Positions 1 to 5,462 of a stretch of DNA of 6,955 nucleotides are shown piece by piece. Every line of letters begins with the position of its first letter. Within the stretch, counting starts at the first letter, position 1. Position numbers and translations under genes: made by a program. Source of the DNA: Bacteroidales bacterium (lineage in GTDB: Bacteria; Bacteroidota; Bacteroidia; Bacteroidales; Paludibacteraceae); NCBI GenBank assembly GCA_900771035.1, contig CAAGML010000155.1, positions 1 to 6,955 of the forward strand. The letters run 5' to 3'. The notes beneath the pieces were generated by a model, which was not told the DNA's origin, did no database searches, and saw only the letters and a program-made list of their open reading frames with translations.

Positions 1-116
1 CTTTCCACATACACCCCATACCTTTTTTGTTGAAATACTGAGACTGATATTGACCTACCTTTCCACATACACCCCATACCTTTTTTGTTGAAATACTGAG
101 ACTGATATTGACCTAC
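1..116. repeat. Perfect 58-bp tandem duplication
   Basis: Positions 1-58 and 59-116 are identical head-to-tail copies of a 58-bp unit starting CTTTCCACATACACC and ending TTGACCTAC. The match breaks after one further base (position 118 is A where T is expected). Each copy has a T6 run and no internal dyad that I can see. As 58 is not a multiple of three and no reading frame stays open across both copies, the repeat looks intergenic. The array begins exactly at the window edge, so more copies may lie upstream. It may be a replication-slippage duplication or the end of a minisatellite; function unknown. Confidence 0.9.
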
Positions 117-282
117 CACACTCTCCCGGTATGTCCGAAACCCTCATCTTATCTGTCACAGAAACTCCCCCTAACACCTACCCCATGCAAACCATAGACG
201 TATCCCCTAACTATCCATATTCATAAAGGGGGGCATTTATTTATGTTGAGACGATATAGCCAAAAATATTTTCCCGAAATAG
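117..282. other. Intergenic stretch, no gene seen
   Basis: Between the 58-bp repeats and the truA promoter the plus strand is rich in C runs up to about position 210, then becomes A/T-rich. I find no ORF of convincing composition, no tRNA-like cloverleaf and no strong hairpin. A weak CCCCT/AGGGG dyad (204-208 with 227-231) has too long a loop to count. The A/T rise towards position 300 fits a promoter-proximal region. The neighbouring upstream gene is outside the window. Confidence 0.5.
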
Positions 283-314
283 ATTGTTTATATAGAAAAT
301 TATTCGTACCTTTG
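283..314 (+). promoter_or_regulatory. Bacteroidota-type promoter for the truA cluster
   Basis: The -7 element TACCTTTG (307-314) matches the Bacteroidota housekeeping consensus TAnnTTTG exactly. An upstream ATTG (283-286) sits where the -33 TTTG/TTG element is expected, with a 20-nt spacer in A/T-rich DNA. The truA ATG begins 17 nt after the -7 element ends, so the 5' leader should be only about 10 nt. The core TTATTCGTAnnTTTGCA is shared with the promoter of iorA. The element calls are seen directly; promoter activity is inferred. Confidence 0.75.
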
Positions 315-331
315 CAGGATTTTATACGGTC

Positions 332-1063
332 ATGAGGTACTTCATATTCTTCGCATACGACGGTGGCAGATACAGCGGTTGGCAAAGACAACCTAACAGC
401 CTTACTGTTCAGGAAGTTATGGAAAAATCAATATCCACAATACTGCGCTGTGAGACAGTTTTGACAGGTGCGGGAAGGACAGATGCCGGCGTGCATGCGC
501 TTGATATGGCGGCGCATTTTGACGTCCGTGAAGCCATAGACGAAGAGCAGATGACCCGCAGGATGAACAGCCTCCTGCCGCCCGACATCGCCGTCAACCG
601 CATAACAAGAGTCAGGGACGACGCACACGCACGTTTCGACGCACTTTGGCGCAGGTACGAGTACCGCATAGCCACACGGAAATCACCCTTTGCCGTAGGG
701 CGTGCCGCAAGGGTGTTTTACCCCTTAGACGTAGAGGCGATGAACCGTTGCTCTGCTAAGCTTATAGGACGAAGAGACTTCACCTCGTTCAGCAAGGTTC
801 ATACCGACGTTAACAACTTCGTATGCGAAATCAGAACCGCTGAATGGCAGACCCGGGACAACGAACTGGTCTTCACCATCGAGGCAAACCGCTTCCTCCG
901 CGGAATGGTAAGGGCAATCGTCGGGACACTGGTTGAGATTGGTGCAGGACGCAGGAAAGAGGCTGACTTTGAAGCCGTAATCGAGGCGCACGACCGTTGC
1001 CGCGCAGGCGAAGCCGCCGAAGCTTGCGGACTCTATTTCGTAAAAGCTGAATATAATCTATAA
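332..1063 (+). CDS. truA: tRNA pseudouridine(38-40) synthase TruA
   Basis: Cytoplasmic enzyme that isomerises uridines 38, 39 and 40 in the tRNA anticodon arm to pseudouridine. The 243-aa product has the family's usual length and both halves of its fold. Near the N-terminus are GGRYSGWQRQP (11-21) and the catalytic loop GAGRTDAGVHA (46-56), with the nucleophilic aspartate at D51. The central RRYEYRI (107-113) carries the conserved tyrosine region, and the C-terminal NRFLRGMVRAIVGTL (186-200) is the typical second-domain signature. The ATG at 332 is chosen because the protein begins right at the first beta strand and a promoter lies immediately upstream. It is the first gene of a closely packed cluster; the next ATG is 9 nt after the stop. 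Arginine codons are mixed (AGA, AGG, CGC, CGT, CGG), in contrast with iorAB. Identification is secure. Confidence 0.97.
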   Translation: MRYFIFFAYDGGRYSGWQRQPNSLTVQEVMEKSISTILRCETVLTGAGRTDAGVHALDMAAHFDVREAIDEEQMTRRMNSLLPPDIAVNRITRVRDDAHARFDALWRRYEYRIATRKSPFAVGRAARVFYPLDVEAMNRCSAKLIGRRDFTSFSKVHTDVNNFVCEIRTAEWQTRDNELVFTIEANRFLRGMVRAIVGTLVEIGAGRRKEADFEAVIEAHDRCRAGEAAEACGLYFVKAEYNL

Positions 1064-1072
1064 ACAACATAT

Positions 1073-1909
1073 ATGAGAAAATCTTTACTCCTTTTCTTTT
1101 CAATCATTCTCATCATGGCCGGGTGCGACACAAAACAAAACACCAACGACAAGGTCATGGAGATTATCAACCGCAAGGTCTATACCGTGGCGAGCATCGA
1201 CAGCATATCATCGCTCATCAAATCGTCCGACGACCTGACCAAAGAACAGGTTAACTCGCTGAGGATGGAGGTCGGCGACTTCATCCGCGAATATGCCGAA
1301 CACCTCTGCGACTCCCTCAACGACAGGCTTAACGACCCCGCACTCACCCCACAGGAAACCCGTGAGTTGCTCACAGCCATAAACAACATGTCCGAGCCAA
1401 GCGACGAAACCGGCGTTGGCGTGTTCAAAGTCGAAGGCTACGTCACCTACGACATCTCGCCTATATTCATCGCAGACATATTCCGTGACTACCTCAACGA
1501 GGCTGAATACGAGTTCGCTCAGATAGAGCAGCAGGAGATGGAGTCACCTTCCAACATCGACGCTGAAGTCACCATCTCATACCAGGAGGTCGCCGACCGC
1601 CTCTGGCGCTGCGAACGACTCATGACCTCCGACAGCATCAACGAAGACCTGAAAATCAGCCTGAAACCATACATCAACACCTACATGATAATAATGATTT
1701 ATGGTGCAGACAACACACCGGCTTTCGACTGGGACACCCACATGATGTCGCAGGACGTGAAGGACGCCATCCTGAACTACATCAGCGAACACCCAGAGTC
1801 CGAATGCACGGCAGTGCTGAAGGAATACGTGACCATTCTGGAAAAAAGCAGATACTATGAGTCACACGCCACACGCGCTTTTTACTTTAACTATCTAAGA
1901 AATAACTGA
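1073..1909 (+). CDS. Unrecognised lipoprotein, 278 aa
   Basis: I do not recognise the family. The N-terminus is a lipoprotein signal: MRK, then a hydrophobic stretch (residues 5-15), then the lipobox MAGC with C18 as the expected lipidated cysteine. The residues after it (DTKQN) lack the acidic cluster used for surface export in Bacteroidota, so a periplasm-facing anchor is likelier. The mature part is acidic, looks largely helical, and contains an NDRLNDPALTPQETRELL segment (about 86-103) but no motif I can tie to an enzyme. The weak third residue of the lipobox (Met rather than Leu) is tolerated in this phylum. The gene lies 9 nt after truA and its stop is one base before the next ATG, so it is probably co-transcribed with truA, the DUF4494 gene and yggS. 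Function unknown. The gene call itself is strong: long ORF, signal peptide and tight packing. Confidence 0.85.
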   Translation: MRKSLLLFFSIILIMAGCDTKQNTNDKVMEIINRKVYTVASIDSISSLIKSSDDLTKEQVNSLRMEVGDFIREYAEHLCDSLNDRLNDPALTPQETRELLTAINNMSEPSDETGVGVFKVEGYVTYDISPIFIADIFRDYLNEAEYEFAQIEQQEMESPSNIDAEVTISYQEVADRLWRCERLMTSDSINEDLKISLKPYINTYMIIMIYGADNTPAFDWDTHMMSQDVKDAILNYISEHPESECTAVLKEYVTILEKSRYYESHATRAFYFNYLRNN

Positions 1910-1910
1910 C

Positions 1911-2366
1911 ATGAGCAAATGGTTCGAATGTAAAGTCAAGTACGACAAAAGTTTCAAAGAGGGCGAAGACCCACAACAGAGCAAACCCGAAAACTACCTC
2001 GTGGACGCACTCTCCTTCACCGAGGCTGAGGCAAGAATCATCGAAGAGGTGACTCCATTCTCCATCGGAGGCATCGAGGTGGAGGCAGTCAAGAAAAGCA
2101 ACATAACCGAAATCGTCGAAAACGTTGACCCACAGGCCGACAAGTGGTTCCGCGCCAAAGTGATGTTCATCTCCCTCGACAACGACAAGGAGAAACGCAC
2201 CCCCTGCCACTACATTATCCAGGCTGCCGACTTTGAGGAAGCTTTCCGCCAACTCACCGAGGTAGGACTGAAGAACATCCAGGCTGAATACGACATTGCG
2301 TCCATCACCGAGACAACCATCATGGACGTATTCAAATACGAGCCAAAGGAGGAGAAACAGGAATGA
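1911..2366 (+). CDS. DUF4494 family protein
   Basis: A 151-aa acidic, soluble protein that I recognise as DUF4494, a family of unknown function in Bacteroidota. There is no signal peptide or membrane segment, so it should be cytoplasmic. The sequence shows an internal duplication. Residues 3-70 and 78-141 both begin KWFxxKV, continue with a Y(L/I)(V/I)xA strand and an F(T/E)EA helix, and end with an IT(E)xxxxxV segment, suggesting two copies of one small alpha/beta unit. The start at 1911 is one base after the lipoprotein stop, and the end overlaps the yggS start by 4 nt (ATGA at 2363-2366), so translation of the two is probably coupled. No catalytic residues are evident; a regulatory or binding role is possible but not shown. 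Confidence 0.88.
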   Translation: MSKWFECKVKYDKSFKEGEDPQQSKPENYLVDALSFTEAEARIIEEVTPFSIGGIEVEAVKKSNITEIVENVDPQADKWFRAKVMFISLDNDKEKRTPCHYIIQAADFEEAFRQLTEVGLKNIQAEYDIASITETTIMDVFKYEPKEEKQE

Positions 2367-3028
2367 TTGCCGAAAACCTGAAAACGATACGCAAGGAGCT
2401 TGGCGAAAGAGCCACACTCGTCTGCGTCTCAAAATTCCACCCCAACGAAGCCATCATGGAGGCGTACAATGCCGGCGAAAGACGTTTCGGCGAAAACCGC
2501 CCGCAGGAGATGCTTGAGAAGGCCACTACCCTGCCCCACGACATCGAATGGCACTTCATAGGCAACCTCCAGACCAACAAGGTCAAAATCGTCGTGCCAC
2601 ACGCATCTATAATCCACAGCATGTCTAACGACCGTCTCGTGGACGAAATCGAAAAACAGGCCGCCAAAATCAATAAGGTGCAGGATGTCCTCATCGAATT
2701 GCACGTCGCACAGGAAGAAAGCAAACAGGGCTTCTCTCCACAAGAGGCAATCTCCCTCTTCACCCCTGAATACATTGACAGCCACCCACATATACGCATC
2801 TGCGGAGTGATGGGCATGGCGACAAACACCGAAGACGAAACAGTCATACGCCGTGATTTCCAAGAGATTCGCAACACATTTGAAACCCTGAAAAAAGGCA
2901 CCTTCGCCAACAGCGACCACTTCCGCGAAATCTCAATGGGCATGTCAGGCGACTGGCAACTTGCCGTCGAAATGGGAAGCACAATCGTCAGAATCGGAAG
3001 CTCCATTTTCGGCGCAAGGCAATATTGA
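2363..3028 (+). CDS. yggS: YggS/PLPBP-family PLP-binding protein
   Basis: A 221-aa member of the YggS/YlmE/PROSC family (UPF0001), a single-domain TIM-barrel protein related to the alanine racemase N-terminal domain. It binds pyridoxal phosphate, has no known enzyme activity, and is involved in vitamin B6 and amino/keto-acid homeostasis. Seen here: VSK with the PLP-binding lysine at K24, FGENRPQE (42-49), HFIGNLQTNK (64-73), and the C-terminal family signature from MGMSGDW (192-198) to VRIGSSIFGAR (209-219), which contacts the PLP phosphate. The length is close to the usual 220-235 aa. The ATG overlaps the stop of the DUF4494 gene in an ATGA arrangement. It is the last gene of the truA cluster and is followed by a short hairpin. 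Family membership is firm; the physiological role in this organism is by analogy. Confidence 0.95.
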   Translation: MIAENLKTIRKELGERATLVCVSKFHPNEAIMEAYNAGERRFGENRPQEMLEKATTLPHDIEWHFIGNLQTNKVKIVVPHASIIHSMSNDRLVDEIEKQAAKINKVQDVLIELHVAQEESKQGFSPQEAISLFTPEYIDSHPHIRICGVMGMATNTEDETVIRRDFQEIRNTFETLKKGTFANSDHFREISMGMSGDWQLAVEMGSTIVRIGSSIFGARQY

Positions 3029-3038
3029 ATTTGCCTTG
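3015..3038 (+). terminator. Short hairpin at the end of yggS
   Basis: CAAGGCAA (3015-3022) and TTGCCTTG (3031-3038) form a perfect 8-bp stem with an 8-nt loop that includes the yggS stop codon. It is followed by TTGAAAAATAAA, so there is no proper U-tract on the plus strand. The position, between yggS and the iorA promoter, suits a weak or factor-assisted terminator, but an mRNA 3'-end stabiliser is equally possible. Confidence 0.4.
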
Positions 3039-3060
3039 TTGAAAAATAAACAGTGAAAAA

Positions 3061-3092
3061 TTTGCACATATAAAATATTATTCGTAAATTTG
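3061..3092 (+). promoter_or_regulatory. Bacteroidota-type promoter for iorAB
   Basis: TTTG at 3061-3064 (-33 element) and TAAATTTG at 3085-3092 (-7 element, exact TAnnTTTG match) are separated by 20 nt of A/T-rich DNA. This is the best promoter in the window because both elements match. Transcription should start near 3100, leaving a leader of about 50 nt before the iorA ATG. The 17 nt around the -7 element match those at the truA promoter in 15 positions; the only differences are the two unconstrained bases within TAnnTTTG. Confidence 0.85.
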
Positions 3093-3152
3093 CACGTCCA
3101 AAAAATATGGACATGCTACCGTTAGAAAAACAATAATAAACTTCTAAGCATA

Positions 3153-4781
3153 ATGGACAAACTATTATTTTTGGGCGATGAGGCTATCGCTCAGGCTGCC
3201 ATAGATGCAGGACTTTCAGGTGTATATGCCTATCCAGGAACGCCTTCCACAGAAATTACAGAGTTCATACAGGACTCTAAAATGGCTCGCGAGCGTGGTA
3301 TTCGCTCTGAGTGGTGTGCAAACGAGAAAACAGCCATGGAGGCTGCCCTCGGTATGAGCTACGCCGGAAAACGCGCTATGTATTGCTGCAAACACGTTGG
3401 TGTCAACGTGGCTGCTGACTGCTTCGTGAACTCTGCCATCACAGGCGTAAACGGTGGTTTGATATACATCGCCGCTGACGACCCTTCAATGCACTCATCA
3501 CAGAACGAGCAGGATTCTCGCTTCTATGCGAACTTCGCTTTTATTCCTGCATTGGAGCCTGCTTCGCAGCAGGAGGCATACGATATGATTCACTACGGCT
3601 TTGACCTCTCCGAGAAATTCAAAGAGCCTGTCATGATGCGTATCACAACCCGTATGGCTCACTCACGCGCCGGCGTTACACGCAAGGCTGAGGTTCGTAA
3701 CCAAAACGAGCGTTCACTGCCACAGGACAAGAAACAGTTCATCCTCCTGCCTGCCATCGCACGCAAGCAGTACAACGCCCTCCTCGCTAAACAGCCAGAC
3801 ATCATCAAGGAGTCTGAGACTGCAGGTTGGAACAAATATTTTGATGGCGAGAACAAGAAACTCGGTATCATCGCTTGCGGTATCGGCTACAACTACCTCA
3901 TGGAGAACTTCCGTGACAAGAAATGCCCTTATCCAGTAGTTAAGGTACAGCAATACCCATTGCCACAGTGCATGATTGAGAAACTCTACAACGAGTGTGA
4001 CGAAATCCTCGTTCTCGAAGAGGGTCAGCCACTCGTCGAGCAGCAGATGCGCGGCTTCATGAACAACGGCAAACCTATCCACGGTCGTTTGGACGGCACA
4101 TTGTCACGTGTAGGCGAACTCTCTCCAAACATGGTTGGCAAGGCTCTTGGTCTGGAAATCGAAGGCGGCTTGGAAATCCCTGCTCTCGTTGCCCCACGTC
4201 CTCCGAAACTCTGCGACGGATGTCCTCACGTTGACTCATACACAGCCCTCAACGAGGCTATGAAGTCATTCCCTGGCGGTCGCGTGTTCTCTGATATCGG
4301 TTGCTACACTCTCGGCGCACTTCCTCCTTTCGAGGCTATCTACTCAACCGTTGATATGGGTGCATCAATCACCATGGCGAAGGGTGCTTCTGAAGGCACA
4401 CTTCTCCCTTCGGTGGCAGTTATCGGTGACTCTACTTTCACTCACTCAGGCATGACAGGTCTCCTCGACTGCTGCGTTGACAACGCAAACGTCACTATCA
4501 TCATTCTCGACAACGAGATTACAGGTATGACCGGTTCTCAGAAGTCTTCTGCCACAGGCCGCATAGAGAGCATCTGTACAGGTATGGGTGTTGCCCCTGA
4601 GCATATCCGCGTAATCACTCCGCTCAAGAAGAACCACGAGGAGAATGTTGCCATCATGAAAGAGGAAATCGGTTACAAGGGTGTCTCCGTAATCATCCCT
4701 CGCCGTGAGTGCATCGTTGCTATGAACAAGCGCCTCAAGGCAGAGCGTGCCGCTAAGGAGAAAGCCGCAAAGCAGAACTAA
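3153..4781 (+). CDS. iorA: Indolepyruvate oxidoreductase alpha subunit, short form
   Basis: TPP-containing subunit of the 2-oxoacid:ferredoxin oxidoreductase that converts aryl-pyruvates (indolepyruvate, phenylpyruvate and relatives) plus CoA to aryl-acetyl-CoA, CO2 and reduced acceptor; the reaction can run in reverse for aromatic amino acid synthesis. The N-terminal pyrimidine-binding domain starts with GDEAIAQAAIDAG (8-20) and YPGTPSTEI (27-35). The TPP-pyrophosphate domain has LCDGCPH (353-359), SDIGCYTLG, and GDS (425-427) followed by LDNE (452-455), which fits the GDG-x25-NN type motif. At 542 aa the protein stops with a Lys/Ala-rich tail soon after VIIPRRECI, where classical IorA of over 600 aa continues into a ferredoxin domain with two CxxCxxCxxxC clusters; no such cysteine set is present. 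Arginines use only CGT/CGC as far as I read, suggesting high expression. It is followed after 27 nt by iorB. The family is firm; the exact 2-oxoacid is inferred. Confidence 0.94.
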   Translation: MDKLLFLGDEAIAQAAIDAGLSGVYAYPGTPSTEITEFIQDSKMARERGIRSEWCANEKTAMEAALGMSYAGKRAMYCCKHVGVNVAADCFVNSAITGVNGGLIYIAADDPSMHSSQNEQDSRFYANFAFIPALEPASQQEAYDMIHYGFDLSEKFKEPVMMRITTRMAHSRAGVTRKAEVRNQNERSLPQDKKQFILLPAIARKQYNALLAKQPDIIKESETAGWNKYFDGENKKLGIIACGIGYNYLMENFRDKKCPYPVVKVQQYPLPQCMIEKLYNECDEILVLEEGQPLVEQQMRGFMNNGKPIHGRLDGTLSRVGELSPNMVGKALGLEIEGGLEIPALVAPRPPKLCDGCPHVDSYTALNEAMKSFPGGRVFSDIGCYTLGALPPFEAIYSTVDMGASITMAKGASEGTLLPSVAVIGDSTFTHSGMTGLLDCCVDNANVTIIILDNEITGMTGSQKSSATGRIESICTGMGVAPEHIRVITPLKKNHEENVAIMKEEIGYKGVSVIIPRRECIVAMNKRLKAERAAKEKAAKQN

Positions 4782-4808
4782 TTATTCACCAATTAAGAGA
4801 TTAAAATC

Positions 4809-5387
4809 ATGAAAATAGATATAATTCTTTGTGGCGTAGGCGGTATGGGTGCCCTCTCGTCAGCAGCAATCATCTCAAAGGCAGCCCTTGACATGGGTTG
4901 GTATATGAAACAGGCTGAGACTCACGGTATGAGCCAGCGTGGTGGTGACGTTCAGTCGCACCTCCGTCTCTCCGACCAGCCTATCAACTCTGACCTTATC
5001 CCAGAGGGTCAGTGCGACATCATCCTCTCTGTTGAACCTATGGAGGCTCTCCGCTACCTGCCTTTCCTCAACAAAAAGACCGGTTGGGTTATCACTAACT
5101 CCACTCCTTTCGTCAACATACCTAACTACCCTGACTATGCGGCTATCGAGGCTGAAATCAAGAAGATACCTAACCATATCCTCTTTGATGCCGACGCTGT
5201 GGCTAAAGAGGCTAACAACCCTAAGGGTACCAACATGGTTGTCCTCGGTGCAGCTTCCAAGTATCTCGGCATAGACATCGAGAAACTTGAGGACGCTGTT
5301 CGCAGCAACTTCGGAAAGAAGGGCGAGAGCATCGTAAACGCCAACATTGCGGCACTTCGCGCTGGCCGTGCTGTGGCTGACAAATAA
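4809..5387 (+). CDS. iorB: Indolepyruvate oxidoreductase beta subunit
   Basis: The 192-aa partner of IorA, corresponding to the gamma (CoA-side) domain of pyruvate:ferredoxin oxidoreductases. It starts with a Rossmann-like glycine loop GVGGMGALSSAAII (9-22). It contains the diagnostic AETHGMSQRGGDVQSHLR (36-53), the equivalent of the family's AETHGMAQRGG motif, and a later strand-turn SVEPMEALRYL, also typical. Length is normal for the family (about 190-200 aa). It sits 27 nt after iorA with the same CGT/CGC-only arginine usage, so the two are surely one operon and one enzyme. No Shine-Dalgarno is seen; the start follows A-rich sequence (ATTAAAATCATG). A strong hairpin begins 20 nt after its stop. 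Confidence 0.95.
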   Translation: MKIDIILCGVGGMGALSSAAIISKAALDMGWYMKQAETHGMSQRGGDVQSHLRLSDQPINSDLIPEGQCDIILSVEPMEALRYLPFLNKKTGWVITNSTPFVNIPNYPDYAAIEAEIKKIPNHILFDADAVAKEANNPKGTNMVVLGAASKYLGIDIEKLEDAVRSNFGKKGESIVNANIAALRAGRAVADK

Positions 5388-5407
5388 ACAGTCCTGTTGA
5401 ATAAACA

Positions 5408-5447
5408 AAGGGCGAAACATCTGTCTGTTTTCTGATGTTCCGCCCTT
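5408..5447 (+). terminator. Strong hairpin between iorB and nspC
   Basis: AAGGGCGAAACATC (5408-5421) pairs with GATGTTCCGCCCTT (5434-5447), giving a 14-bp stem with a single A/C mismatch and a 12-nt T-rich loop. The sequence after it, GTTATTAAG, is a poor U-tract. Its position 20 nt after the iorB stop suits a terminator for iorAB. Because nspC begins only 15 nt downstream with no clear promoter between, it may instead allow partial read-through or act in the nspC leader. The dyad is seen; its function is inferred. Confidence 0.7.
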
Positions 5448-5462
5448 GTTATTAAGAAAAAC

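Noticed and set aside
26..52. Promoter inside each 58-bp repeat (TTTG ... TGATATTG)
   Set aside because: The -7 candidate mismatches TAnnTTTG at two positions and the spacer is about 15 nt instead of 19-21.
1..116. CRISPR array
   Set aside because: The two 58-bp units abut directly with no unique spacer, so this is a plain tandem repeat.
204..231. CCCCT/AGGGG hairpin upstream of truA
   Set aside because: Only 5 bp with an 18-nt loop and no conserved context; expected by chance in a C-rich stretch.
1887..2432. 181-aa minus-strand ORF opposite the DUF4494 gene
   Set aside because: Phe/Leu/Val-rich reverse complement of an acidic coding sequence; no family features, and the plus-strand gene fits the operon spacing.
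2332..3114. 260-aa minus-strand ORF opposite yggS
   Set aside because: It is antisense to a confidently identified yggS, has the Ser/Arg/Cys-rich composition of a shadow frame, has no recognisable motif, and its end runs over the iorA promoter.
3015..3152. Riboswitch in the iorA leader
   Set aside because: The leader after the predicted transcription start is only about 50 nt and shows no paired architecture of a known class.
4875..5420. 181-aa minus-strand ORF opposite iorB
   Set aside because: Shadow of a well-identified iorB; its start side lies within the intergenic hairpin and it has no motif.
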